From NCBI GenBank assembly GCA_017893485.1, contig CM030363.1, positions 108,185,073 through 108,249,072 of the forward strand: 64,000 nt of DNA. The letters are read 5' to 3'. Shown piece by piece: positions 35,877-47,770 of the stretch; within the stretch, counting starts at the first letter, position 1; each line of letters opens with the position of its first letter. This DNA is from Hemerocallis citrina (Eukaryota; Streptophyta; Magnoliopsida; Asparagales; Asphodelaceae). The position numbers and the translations under genes are program-made. Below the pieces are notes generated by a model. That model was not told the DNA's origin. It saw nothing but the letters and a program-made list of their open reading frames with translations, and made no database searches.

Positions 35877-36470
35877 TGTTGCCGCTGAATCTGGTGTGGG
35901 GGCAAATAGATAGTATTTGTGGATTCTTGGGGAACTTTGAATAACAAACCTGTTACCTGTTTTGCCGGAGTTTGATCGTTGCTCCCGCCGTTCACCTGCA
36001 AAAAGTGCGAGACACCAGGGTTGTTCCTGGCGATGCACCCTCCGACGCTCAAGTCAGTAATCAGAAGTGATTATGAAAGAGCGTAAAACTGGCAAAAGAT
36101 TGATTACCTCTTAATGGAGATGGATGGGGGATATTTATAGGCGCCGCTGGGGTCAGATTAGGAATGTAATCCCTGTGGTTAGATAAGGAATGTAATCCCT
36201 AATCCCCAGTGAAAGGATAGATATGAATCAGGGCCGTTGATTAGGATTAATCAGAAACCCTAATTCTAGCCTTTCTGGACCGGGTTTGCTACGGGTTGAA
36301 ACCCACACCCAGTCGAGGTGGATCTGTTTGCGGGTTATTGGGTTTTTTGGGAAAAAGACCCAGGACCCGCTTCAGACCCATTGTCTGTGAAATTACCATT
36401 TTACCCCCAGGATTTAAGATTCGTTCCCGATTTGGACGGTTCCGATTTAACTCCATTTTTAGCCATATCA
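35877..36470 (-). repeat. 5' LTR of Tat-A
   Basis: 594 bp with a TATA box (CTATAAATAT, minus) at 36131-36140. It differs from the 3' copy at 28 sites, most of them transitions. Confidence 0.95.
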
Positions 36471-36576
36471 AATATGACCAATGTAAATATCATCAATCAT
36501 TTCTTGAAAAGTTTGCATCATAGTAATTAATGTAATAAAAATAGTACTAGAAGTAGAATCATAAGATTTGAAAATT

Positions 36577-37884
36577 TCAAAGTTGCAGTTTTAAATGTCC
36601 TAAAAATTGTAACAGATTCGGCCAGATACCATGTTTTTCATTCATTTGAAAATTTTCCATATTTTTTGCAAGACAAATATCATTTATACAAGATTTATAT
36701 TGAGTAACAACATTTAATAAATAAAAAGTAGAGTTCCATCGGTGTTTAACTTCCTTTGGAAATTTTCTAAAATGTACATCCTTAAGCTTACACCATTCTT
36801 TATATTGTTGAAGCATAGGGTCACTTGAAGCAATAAAATGTACAATTTCTCATGTCATGCACAAATGGTTTGACTATTTTTAATGCATCTTGAATACATA
36901 AAATTAAAATATGACATGCACATCTAACGTGAAATATTTCTAAACATGGAGGTGCTAATTGTATTTTTAATGTACTAATCGAAGTATTGTTGTTAGATGC
37001 ATTATCAAAACTAATACAAAAATTTTATCATGAATATGAAAGATACCACAAACTTCTAAAATATGATATGCAATTACTAAACCACTATGGGGATACGACA
37101 AAGCCGCAAGTGATATGAATCTCTTTTGAATCATCCAATCACTATCGATCCAATGACAAGTTATGCCCATCATTGGAACATCGTTACAACATTTCTACCA
37201 ATCAGAAGTTAACAATACTCTACAAGTTAAACTATACAAAAGTGCAATTAAACCATCTCTCATTTCGTCGTAAAGTTTAAAATAATCGGATTTGAGTGTA
37301 TTTCTAGAAATTCTTCTAAAATGCGGATTTAGTGCATTTTGGTTAAATTCCTCTACGTTCCTACTCTCGGAATTGGAAAAATATAACTCTTCCTTAATAA
37401 ATAGACGGGTCATTTCCCGTAGAACAATTTCAGGATCATATGAATCGCTATCTACATGTCCGGTCTTAGGGTGGATTTTTTGTTGGCCGGGTTGGTTTTC
37501 TAATAGTTCCTTGTGTACATTTTGTATGTGTCTTATAGCTGTACTTGTTCCCTCACCCTTCATCCATTTGTAACTCTTCAAACAAGTTTTACAAACCTTA
37601 TGTCCTACACCCGGATTATCCTCTTAAGGGATATAGTCATAATATTTGTGCCAATCACTTGTTTCCCCCCTAGATTTTCTACTACTAGTGGGTTTGGTTT
37701 GTCGTGTCTGTGTGTCAACATCATTCATTATTTCTTCTATCTCGTGTGTAGGGATATCATGAGTTCCTACCATAGGATTCGGTGTAAATTTGGGTTCTAT
37801 TTGTGGGACTATTAGAGGCCGACGTGAAGAACCAGTGGAATCTTGTTCACTTTGGCTACAGCCACTACCTCGTGATCTAGACAT
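36577..37884 (-). pseudogene. hAT transposase, N-terminal part with BED zinc finger (broken)
   Basis: This is the start of the hAT transposase. The likely ATG is at 37882-37884, beginning MSRSRGSG. After a Ser/Thr-rich leader comes a BED-type zinc finger (CKTC, then HIQNVH), which binds transposon ends in this family. The catalytic-region start follows (motif PMMGITCHWIDSDW) and then KHRWNSTFYLLN, the conserved RWNST block of plant hATs. Breaks are a TAA at 37624-37626, a stop just after LLTSDW near 37195 where hATs usually have tryptophan (TGG to TAG), and a one-base frameshift near 37005-37020. The reading frame continues into 36471-36576 and then, across the Tat-A insertion, at 17875. It is not functional. 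Confidence 0.85.
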
Positions 37885-38454
37885 GGTAATAGTGTATGCG
37901 AAAAAACCAATTTCTAGTGTTTTATTAGTATATGTAAAATAATACAAAACAATCTAGGTAGTTAGGTATATGTTAAAAAAGAAAATCTAACAAACAAATA
38001 GAAAAACCAACAAACAAATATGATACAAAAAATTAGAACTACAACAAAATCTAGACAATAGAAGGGTTGTGAAATTTTCATATCGTACTTTGCGGATAAT
38101 TGTAAATAGAAATGAGAGAGAAAATAATAGTAGAAGTAGACATTGTCAATTGAGAAATACAGTAGACGTAGTCACGTAATCCGGTAGTCGTAGAAAGAGA
38201 GAGAGATAGCTTCTTTGTTGGAGGAGTTGAAGTAGACGTAGTTGAGAGTTGAATCAACACAATTCGATACAATCGAAAATTTTCACTTCTTTGTTGAAAA
38301 AACTTGATTGAATTGAGATGAATTGAGTAGTAGTAGTAAAGAGAGTAAGAGAGTAAGGTGTGAATTTTTTTAGATTGAATTAAGGGGGTATTTACGAAAA
38401 AAATTGAAAAAAACATCCCCAAAACAGAGCCAACGGCTCTCTGTTTCTGAGTTC

Positions 38455-38716
38455 AGACTGTTCGACCAGCGGGTCGAACGTCAAACGTGTCCAAACCCAC
38501 GGGTCGAACGTGCAGATTGCGGGTGGGTTTGACCTGGTCAACGGGTTTGCGGGTCGGGTTGAGCAGGTTGGATTTACAAAATTGGCGACCTGGGTCAACC
38601 TGGATTGACCCACAGGTTTGACCCGGATCGACCCACGGGTTCAACCCGAACCCGAACTGCCTAATTGCGGACCGAGTTCGAGTGGGCGGTTCGAGGGTCA
38701 ACCCAACTTTGTTGCC
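38455..38716. repeat. hAT 5' subterminal region rich in CGGGT motifs
   Basis: About 260 bp with repeated GGGTCGAAC, CGGGTTCAACC and GGGTCAACC-type motifs in both orientations, matching the composition of 1-150. It marks the promoter-side end of the hAT transposon. The exact terminus is uncertain; candidates lie between 38710 and 38725. Confidence 0.6.
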
Positions 38717-38724
38717 ATCATTAA

Positions 38725-40346
38725 CCGGACTCGTTTGTCCTCCACTCCATCTGTTTGAATTTTCGAGCCTCTAAGCCTTGGTAGCAGGATTACTCCTCTC
38801 CCGGAAAGCCGAGTCCTGACTAGTGAAGGCGTTTAATGACTTCTAATTAGTGGTAAACTAGATATCTAGGGAGTATGAAGCATGATACTCTCATATGGTC
38901 AAGTATCTGGCCTATGTCAAGGAACTCCTATATGCTTTTCAAGAAGCCTCAGTCGCTCGGATCCCTCGTGAGGAAAATTGGCAAGCGGACACCCACTAAA
39001 CTGGCTTCCTCTTCATTCAAAGTGCTGGATCATAGATTACTAGATTACATGTTGAGGTCCTGGTCAGACCGAGCATTGAAGGAGAAGCTGCAAGACCTTC
39101 TACGTCGACACGCAAATGACCGCCGACAACTGGATGGAGCCCTTAGTTAACTTCCTCGACAAAGGGATCCTCCCTGCGGAGCCAAAGGACGCAAGAAAGG
39201 TTTGAACCAGAGCAAAGCGGTATACACTATTAGAAGGCATCATATTCAAGCGTTCATATACTTTGGTTGATGAATTTCCCTACCTTCGACACCTTTCTCC
39301 CGAGGAAGCGCAATATACCCTTGACAAAATTCACGAGAGAGTCGGCGACTGCCAGCGACTGCCACATAAGAGCCAAATTCCTCGCAAGAAAGATCCTCAA
39401 CCACGGCTAATAGTGGTCGACCTTGCTCCATGACGCGCAGGAACACGTACGTTGATGTTCCCCTAGCAAAGGTTCTCCTCGATCAATTAAATACCCCAGG
39501 CAGAGCTCAACTCCATATCTAGCCTGACCCCCATCGCAATGTGGGGGATGGATCTAGTCGGACCGTTTGCTCTAGCAACATGTCAAAGAAACTTCCTCGT
39601 GGTGGCAATATATTACTTTACAAAGTAGGTCAAAGCTGAACTGCTAGTATCCATAACCTAACACAAAATCTTGCAGTTCTTCTAGAATCCATATCCAACA
39701 ACAGCACACAGTTTGCAGCAAGAAGGTTTTGCAATTTTTGCGCATATTTAGGGATTCAGCAGAGATTCTCCTCCTTCTCCCACCCTCAACAAATGGTAAG
39801 GCTGAGAGTGCAAACCACATGAACCTTGACGACCTTAAAAAATGACTAGACGAATCTTATAAAGGGTTATGGGTGAGAAACTACCGAGCATGCTTTGGTT
39901 GTATAGAACCACTAAACAGATCCATTCAGGAGAATCACCGTTCAATCTAAAATATGATTCTAATGACGTAATTCCTCTGGAGGTTGGAATCCCTTCGTCC
40001 CAACTTATGACCTTTGATGAAGATTGCAATTCCGAAGGCTTCCAAGGCAACCTCGACCTGGTCGAGGAAATGCGCAAAAAATATGACCTCTAAAGGAACA
40101 TCTATCTGCAGAGAGTGGAGAGGTTATACAATAAGATGGTTCAACCTATAAAGAAGGCTGGTCATGAGGAAGCTCAAAATTTCTGATCTCCGTAGAAGAG
40201 GGAAGTTAGCTCCAAACTGGGAAGGGCCTTATAAGGTCTCCAAAGTGGTCCACCCTGGAACTTACCAACGTGAAGACCCGGGATTCAAGGAAATATCAAG
40301 GACATGGAATGTAGAAAACCTGATGAAGTTTAGCGAGGTTTCCTAA
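38725..40346 (+). pseudogene. pol: Tat-B archaeal-type RNase H and integrase remnant
   Basis: The frame recognisable from about 38790 has the archaeal-type RNase H end (MVKYLAYVKELLYAFQEASV, ARIPREENWQADT). It is interrupted by TGA 38817, TAA 38844, TAG 38859 and TGA 38883, all fitting CGA or CAA/CAG changed by C to T. Integrase follows in shifting frames: the zinc-binding part near 39270-39450, the core (CGGWI-like WGMDLVGPFA) near 39540, and the C-terminal part at 39869-40346 (ESPFNLKYDSNDVIPLEVG, LAPNWEGPYKVSKVVHPGTY, TWNVENLMKF). It is clearly homologous to Tat-A integrase but much more decayed. Confidence 0.85.
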
Positions 40347-40567
40347 CACTTATCCACAAGCTTTTTAAAAATTATAATAAAGCCATGAAGGCTAATGATT
40401 ATAATAAATGCTCACCGAAAGGCAGTCACTTAAGTTTATTGTCTTCTATGAAGGAAGTTTATTGAAATTCAGCATGTTTTCCCCTTTGGTATCGTCTTCT
40501 GAATTCCCGTCCAAAACTAGAACAATATTTTGCTTGGACCGTCCCCCCCCCCCCCCCGCCGCCGCCA
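40347..40567 (+). other. Tat-B sequence after integrase with a C15 run
   Basis: Non-coding sequence with possible AATAAA-like signals and a run of 15 C at 40543-40557 followed by GCC repeats. It ends at the solo LTR that starts at 40568. I see no gene. Confidence 0.6.
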
Positions 40568-42093
40568 AGTAGCGCCCTGAATTCCTAACATAGGAACTCA
40601 TTGTAATGCCCTGATTTTTCATTTAATGAAAAATTATTTATTTTGCACGTAGTGTGCACGTGCAATATTTTTGGTTGAATTAAATGTTATGATTATTTCC
40701 ATTATGATGGGTATGGATTTTTAAATATGTGCTTTTAAATTATTTTCACAAAGCTTTCTTTCAACTAGACAAAAAGCCTTTTCTTTTTAAAAGCCCAAAG
40801 TTAATTTAATTTATTATTTTTATAATAAGTATTTTGGCCCATAAACTAAAGCCCATGGATTAATTTATTTTTAATACAACTTGTCATGTAGAATACAATT
40901 TAAAGTTTATTTATTTAATGTACAATTTTTTGGACCTAGTTGCTTGCACGTGCTTTGCACGTACACGTGCAAAATGCACTTTTTCAAACTAGGCCGGTTG
41001 GGAGCTTGGAGAGAAATGAAAATTTGAGTGGAAATCATGGTGTGGTGATTACTTGGTTGTGGGTAGTTTATGCAACTCCTACTTTCATCCTAGCCCTCCA
41101 TCTTATAACCAACTACTTGATCCTAGCCCTCCATTCTCTTTGATTTTTAGTATAAATACCCCCCCCCCCCCCTGGCTAGTTATTCTTGTGCTTATTAATC
41201 CCTCCAAACCTATAGTCTAAATTATATTATCTAGTAGTGATTTTGTGAGTTAAAAGATTGAGAGAGTGTGGGATTGTGCTTGCAACATCAAGGAGAAAAG
41301 AAGGGTCGGCGTTCATCAAGAGGGAGCTCTCGGTTGGGTGCTTGGGAGGCTTGCGTGCGCGTGTTCAAGGAGGAGGAGCACTCTCGTTGCAAGGACATTC
41401 GTCTAGGAGGTTGCTAAATTGTATTTTTCTCTCCAAATTAAGGTGGGTAAATTTTCTATATTCTAATTAGGGATGCATGCTAGATTAAATTGAATGAATG
41501 AGGCATGAAAAATATTAATAAGAGTACACTTTTAATTGGACATTGACCTATGAATTGATTGGAATATGTGTGTGCAAATTGTATGTGATTTGATTAGTAA
41601 AAATCTAAGTTTGTATGGATTAATTATAACCATGGTTTGTTAAAGAAGGTCTCATTATCTACGTCACAAATTATATACACAAAGTTAGTAGATGGGCAAT
41701 GCTACTTCATGTGAATAAATGGATCATTGTGTGATATTGAAATAAATGAATTAAGTTATAGATTTGTATGTATGATAAAGGGTTAAAAACAGAGAATTAA
41801 TCCTTAGTTTGCTAATAAAGGGATTAGTGGTATTAGTTGTTAATAAATGTCGAAATAAAGAATGTAGTAGTTATAATGTAGAATTCGAATTAATTGTATG
41901 AAAATATGTTTTAATTGTTGAAAAAAATTATTTGTTTCATACTGATATGTAAATTAGACAAGAAATGATCAATCTGGAATTTTACAGTAATTTTCATGAA
42001 AGCAAAATGAAATGAGGGCTAGTTGAACATCGGAACATTTTAACAACAGAGAAAATTGGTTTAAAAAGAATTTAAGTTGTACTTTGACAACCT

Positions 42094-42165
42094 GAGCACG
42101 TAGCTCAAGTGGTCAGAGCGTGCGTTGGGTTCCCTGCGATGGCTGGTTCGAATCCCTGTGGCACA
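42094..42165 (+). other. tRNA-like sequence 1 (A box and B box) within the LTR
   Basis: TAGCTCAAGTGG (42101-42112) matches a Pol III A box and GGTTCGAATCC (42145-42155) is a perfect B box, 32 nt apart as in tRNA genes. A D-arm-like GCTC...GAGC can pair. The T stem and acceptor do not pair well, so it is not a functional tRNA. It is more likely a tRNA-derived or SINE-like module. Confidence 0.6.
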
Positions 42166-42249
42166 CATTTTGTTTCACAATTTTCTTAAATGTATAGGAA
42201 TCAGAGGCCGAGAGTATTTAATACCCTCAGCGCCTCTTTATACCGCCAG

Positions 42250-42315
42250 CGCAAATGGCCTAGTGGCCTGTGCCTTCGGCTGTGTTCTCTGTGGTCCTGG
42301 GTTCGACCCTTGGCT
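42250..42315 (+). other. tRNA-like sequence 2 (A box and B box) within the LTR
   Basis: TGGCCTAGTGG (42256-42266) and GGTTCGACCC (42300-42309) resemble A and B boxes with 33 nt between them. It sits about 155 bp after the first module in the same orientation. It is not a complete tRNA gene. Confidence 0.5.
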
Positions 42316-45300
42316 ATGGCAGTTATGAAAAATGTTTTTTTTGGATGTTTTAGTGATCAAAAAATTATGAAAAAAATATGACTATTCTTCTAAAAATACA
42401 TAGGACTTAAGAAAAATAATTTGGGGAGTATTTGCATGAAATGAAACATGATTTGAGAATAAAATGTGTGAATAGAACTACGGTTCTATATTTATATTTT
42501 TGTAGAGTTATATCTTGCAAAAATCATGAAATGAAGGATTAGAAAATTAATTTGGCAAAAAGAAATTATATTGTGTGATGTGATGCAAATTATTCTCATT
42601 TGAGAATAGTGTGGAAATTATGAAGCGTAAATGTTCACCTTTGATTGAATAATTGGTGATGTGGGTTTTTATGTGAAAATAACATTTCATGAGTTACATG
42701 ATGGATAGTTGAATTTCATGTATAGTTATGGACTATTTGAACGAATTAGAAATCATGATTGGAAAAGAGAAATACTTTTGAGTATGATAAATCAACAAAT
42801 GAATTTATGAGTTGGAAATGCTCATTTTGGAAATTGTGAATTGAAAATTGAAACAAAAGTAGTAGCTAAGTCTCCCCCGGCATTGGAAATAAATGAAATG
42901 AAAATTTAAAAGAAAGACCAAGGTTGGTCATGTTTGAACGAATGAATAAGTCCGGTTTAGTGGAGAGGCTAACTCTAGAGCTTTGATTTTTGTTCATGAT
43001 TTTGATAAAAACTAAGGATTAGTACATAGTGGAGACGTGATGAAAGTAGGAGAAAAATACGAGTATGAGGGCCATCGGATTGGCGGTGTGAGAGTGATCC
43101 ACAGGTTGCCTGCTTGATGCGTCAAGACATGGCGTGGGCACTACTTCAAAATTATCGTCCCGGTGGCGACTCTTGTGGGATGTTTGGTGACTGCAAGAGG
43201 ATTGTGTGCCATGAAGGAGGCTGAATTGCCACAGGCAGTCTTCACGATGCGTCGTGACATGACGTGGGATTCCCCTCCAGGATTTTCTGTACACGTGCTT
43301 GTACTCATAGATCATCTAAGATACCTACTGTAATTACAGTAGTAGATTAAGTCATGGCGAGGGATTGAACCCTACAAAGATGAAGAACGATTAAGGGCTT
43401 GCCGTCGGACCTATGTAGTATGGGATGCATAGAATCCGAACAAGTGCGCATTAGTGTCATGAAATATAAATAAATGCATTAAGGACTAAGTGCACAATCA
43501 CAACATGACATCAATAGGGTAGTCCCTTTAGTTTGATATGTGACAAGTTTGTGTTTGCTAAATATGGAAAATAAGTTATACTATTTCCGGCATAGAGATG
43601 ATGGCCGTGTATAATGATCGTCGGTTGAATAAACTGACGTACCCACAGTCTTATATGCAGGTAAATGGCTTGATACAGATTAAAGATGAACAAATGCTTA
43701 AAGATTATTCAATGTTGTTGTACATTTGTTTCATTGTTGTAAAGTTTACTTCCGCTGTGCAATGTAAAGTGTAATGTAATCATGTAAACTCTGATGTAAA
43801 GTGAAAAGTTCGAATTTCCTTGTAAAATTGTACTAAAGGAAGCGGAAAGATCCTGTAGAACATCTCGAATTCAGTGTATTTGGGATTCGGGGTGTTACAC
43901 TCGTGACACACTCCAGGATCTTTCTTCAAATGAGTCACAACACAACAAAAATCACAGGAAATTAAAACTTTTATTACATCAAATTGTTATTACAATGTCC
44001 AATGATTACAATAATTACAATTAATTGTTACAACAAGAAAGTACAATAAAATTTGGACAGTAACTTTTATTTGGATGCTTTCCCCTGCTAAAGTTTTCCC
44101 ACGCTCCAAGTCGGCAATCCTGTACTGATAACTGTGGGCACGTCAGTTGATTACAACTGACGAAATGCTATATTCGGCTATCCTCTCTATGCCATAATAT
44201 AACGATTCCAACCTCAACGCCACAAATAATATTTGATGCGAAGAAAAAGGGTGATGTCAAACAAGTGTCGGTGTATGCCATGGCCTAATCTAATGCACAC
44301 ACTATGCACACATGCTCCTAAAGCTAATGCACGCTTGGTTGAAAGATATGCATCCCATAGTACACATCCCCCAACCAAACGATGTTCTTTTGTTTGATGG
44401 GGCTCGATCCCCCGCTATGCATCCTACTCTTGTGCTCTCTTCTGTTTCTGATTCCAGTGATGGTGAGGTTGCAGTCTTCCGGCTTACTCTAGTCGCTGCT
44501 GTCATTAGTGGTGTCCAATACCTCGTCTTTTATCCACTATGTTCGAGCTCTTAGCCGCAGGCTTACTCCTTCATGGCTGGGGTTACAGTCACAGGCTTAC
44601 TCCTTCACGACTGTACCCATGGTATGAACCTGTATCTATGTCTCCCCGGACCTCACCAAAAGCTGATATACGGATACCAAGGCTCCCCGCCGAAGGACTT
44701 AGAGCCTTTCACGTAGAGTCTCGCTCACCAGGTCTTTCTCTAAACCTCCTGTCCGCATTGATTAACAAAGGACCTGACGGATATACGGTTTCCCCAACTC
44801 CGCTACACTCGTCCTTACACTAGAACAGAACTTGTAGTCGAGACGATGTCAACACTCCAAGCCTCCTCAAAGGTTGTTACAGACATAAAGGCAATCATGC
44901 CGAAATAGTGGAGTCCCTACAGAGTTTCCTCTTCCCAAGGTAGCTCGTGGTCCTTGTCCGCATTAAACGAACCTAGGATTTGGCCAAGCGTGATGATGCC
45001 ATGCGTCCCCCTGATAGGCGAACACCCTCGCTAGTGCCTATCTTTACATTCAACCAAGACTCAATCTATGCCTACCAAAGCATCCATGCTACCCCACTCC
45101 AAGATTAAAGATCAGACTAATCACATGATTACTAACAATTGTTTTATCAACCGATTACTAAAATCCATGACTCTAGCCAATCTCTAATTCTCTTTCATTT
45201 TTTTATTATAAGCATGGCCCTCTAGGCGAGCCTAGAACTATCTCATATTACCCATTCCCTTCGTTAGGCGATCTATCTACCATATCCAATCCCTAACTTG

Positions 45301-47770
45301 GTAATCAACTTAGCTTGCTATGAACAACTAGTTAAGTTCTACTTGTAGACTCTTTCTAGTTAGTTACCTTTATCATTAATGAATCTCAACCCATCCCACA
45401 CTAGACTCAACTAGACCTCAAGTCCGGCCCAAGGGTTGACCCGCCTCGGCCCACACTTGGCACGAACCAACGATGAATCGACCCCGTCGATCACCACAAC
45501 CGCCATCTATACTTGGAGTTCGATCGCGACCTCGGCCCGTCCAACACGTAGCTCCCGCTAAACTTAACGTTCCACGGTCCTCGAAAAGTGGTAGCTTCAA
45601 ACAAAGCCATGGAATCCACCCATGCACGGCGAGTACGTCGGCGCACGAGTCGTCTCCTCCACTGTGTTCGATGCGACACGGGTCCTATTCTACCCGTCTA
45701 GGTTTGTCAACAAGACTTAGTCCTAGAGTCTCAATACTCAACCAATATACCCCAAAAAGGTACACCACACTAGGAGTAAGTCCTAACCTATGAATACCCA
45801 AAAAATGAGTTCTAAGAGCCCTAAAATTGACAATCTTTAATTCCAAACAGCAAGCACATATTTGGCTTTTATGCCAAAACAGAGTAATTTCCGGTCCCGT
45901 TTCTTTGAGAAATCGCGATCGGGCGCTCTCATGCTTTTACTCAAGGTAGACATCAAGTATAAGCACACTTCGGGTATGGATTTCATCCCAAAATGGTCAA
46001 CAACACTACCCCAACATCCAATACAATTTCCACTTCAAAACAATGAACAACGTTGTCTATATTGGGGTCTACAAGCAACTATGAGCTACTCTTAGCAAGG
46101 AAATTTAGATCATTTTAGTCCTAACTCATATCCACATCTATAACATGATTTTTGACCTCAAACAGTAACTCTAAGCTAGTAAAGTACATGTTCAAACTCA
46201 TTTCCATGAACATGGAGCAAAACAGTAAAATCTATGATTCACTGTGTTTCTGTCGTCACTTGTAAAAATCACATAAAATTGCAAACTTATCCAAATCAAG
46301 ATTTCTCAGTAATTCCAGAAAGGTCTTGGTGTCTACTAAAACTTCCTAGTTATATGTTTCTTTGATAAGGTCGTTTACAATCTCTTATGGTCCCATCTTT
46401 ACCAAGTATACAGATTCTCAGAACAATACATCATTATAACACAGTCATGGGATAATAATCAATTTAAAATAGTAAACGGTGTCAGAAATTTATGGAATTT
46501 TAGATTCTAGCTCCTGACACATGATTTTACAACACTTCCAAAAATCAGATGATTCTACCAAGTAGATGTTTAATTATGTCTCTTTGAATATCATAAAAAA
46601 CATAGCAATAACAGCAACAATTCTGTTTATTAAAATAACTAGCTAAGTTTGCATGATTTTATTAACATAGCTACAGTTGTCCAAATCTCATGAAATTTGA
46701 AACATACGTCTTAGATACACTTAACAATGACATACTAAAATTTCAGATCATTCCCATAAGAATGCAGCAAGATACAAGTCACTTTTCTCACAATAGTAAC
46801 AACAAAAATTGTTTCTTTTTCTTCTGACCAGCATGCAAGTTTGCATTTTATTTTAATAGCAGAAAAAATCATAAAAATCTGGAAAAGTTACTGAAGGTGC
46901 AAGACACATGAATGAACAACATATAATAATTTCAAGTTAATCCAACCAGTAGTGTTCAAGTTATGAGCTACGAACTGACAGCAAAAATTCAGTTTTTAAC
47001 ATGATTTTCGGTTTTGGATTTCTTAACACAAAACGAGTTACTCAGGTTCATTCTAGAGCATGCATATAATTTTTCAGTCACTAAAACTACCATTTAACAA
47101 ACAAAAACAACTAAAGAGATTAGAATCACCCATCTTGATGAGTTTTGATGGAAAAGAGACCCTACAAGCTCCTAGCTTTAAGATTTGCCTTCTTGCTCCT
47201 AGCTCCTTGCCTTCTTGGTTCCTTGCCTCCTCCTCCTTGTATTTTCCTCTTCTTCTTACTCCAAATCAGTAGCAAGCTCTCTTGCTCTCTTTCTTTTTCT
47301 CTTTCTCTTGAGTGTGGAAGTTGTAGGAGATGAGAATGAGAAGTAATGGATGAGAAGGGTTTAAAAGAACACTAAAGAGGACATGGGAAAATGGGGGAGA
47401 ATCTCCTCGTGCATTGGCTCATGAGGGAGGTGGAGTGTAGGAGTGGAGAAGAACTCATCATGATACAATTTGAGTTCAAGAAAACCTTAACCCTAGTTCT
47501 CTTTTTTCCCCCTCATTTTTTCATGTAATCTTTGGGCTTCATTTCATCTTTTTTTTTGGTACAAGACATGTCACACTACAAGTGTGTGTTCATAGCTCAT
47601 AGGTCAAAAGAATATGGTTTGAGTCCATGTCTAGCTCATGGTGAGTCTAGTTGAAGCTTATGAAATAATTCCATGCTAATAGTTTCAAAAAGAAAAATAA
47701 ATAAATAAATATAGTATTTTAGTGCTCAAAAAATTATATATATATTCATATGAAAATCTGGGTTGTTACA

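Larger units (their letters stand above)
17871..36475 (-). mobile_element. Tat-A: Tat-lineage Ty3/gypsy retrotransposon with antisense genes
   Basis: A complete minus-strand element with 594-bp LTRs at 17876-18469 and 35877-36470 and a perfect target duplication AATAT (17871-17875 and 36471-36475). It has a primer site beginning TGGCGCC and a purine tract with a G6 run. In element order it carries gag, protease, RT, RNase H, a second archaeal-type RNase H, integrase, a 115-bp tandem array, two genes on the opposite strand, a second repeat array and the 3' LTR. The dual RNase H and long 3' region are typical of the Tat clade. By eye the LTRs differ at 28 of 594 sites. The span includes the chromovirus at 30132-34460, which splits gag. 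Confidence 0.95.
1..38716 (-). mobile_element. hAT-superfamily DNA transposon, split by three nested insertions
   Basis: Transposase pieces on the minus strand read in order from right to left: a BED zinc-finger N-terminus (36577-37884), a central domain (17802-17875 and 12536-12706) and a C-terminal dimerisation domain (339-714). Removing the insertions at 715-12530, 12707-17796 and 17876-36470, with one target duplication each, leaves about 3.2 kb, a usual hAT size. Both outer parts (1-150 and 38455-38715) are full of GGGTCGGGTT-type motifs, the subterminal repeats expected of plant hATs. The 5' terminus lies near 38716. The 3' terminus lies left of the window, so the terminal inverted repeats and the 8-bp duplication cannot be checked. 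It appears to sit inside the RNase H region of Tat-B. Confidence 0.85.
40597..43904 (+). mobile_element. Solo LTR, Tekay-like, plus strand (3.3 kb)
   Basis: The LTR spans 40602-43899, starting TGTAATGCCCTG and ending GGGGTGTTACA, with flanks CTCAT (40597-40601) and CTCGT (43900-43904). The one mismatch fits CpG decay. A TATA box TATAAATACC at 41151-41160 runs into a C14 tract. It contains two tRNA-like Pol III modules near 42094-42165 and 42250-42315, the inverted repeat at 43619-43639, and blocks homologous in reverse to 1120-1510 of the Tekay element. No internal coding region remains. Confidence 0.9.

Noticed and set aside
35136..36052. Long frames on both strands overlapping Tat-A gag
   Set aside because: They are shadows of the Arg/Pro-rich gag frame; only the minus-strand gag frame has family motifs and the right place after the primer site.
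1..38716. Separate hAT fragments from several insertions
   Set aside because: The fragments are consecutive, mostly in frame, and separated exactly by target duplications of the inserted elements, so one transposon explains them.
42094..42315. Two functional tRNA genes
   Set aside because: The A and B boxes are good, but the acceptor and T stems do not pair and no clean anticodon arm can be drawn.
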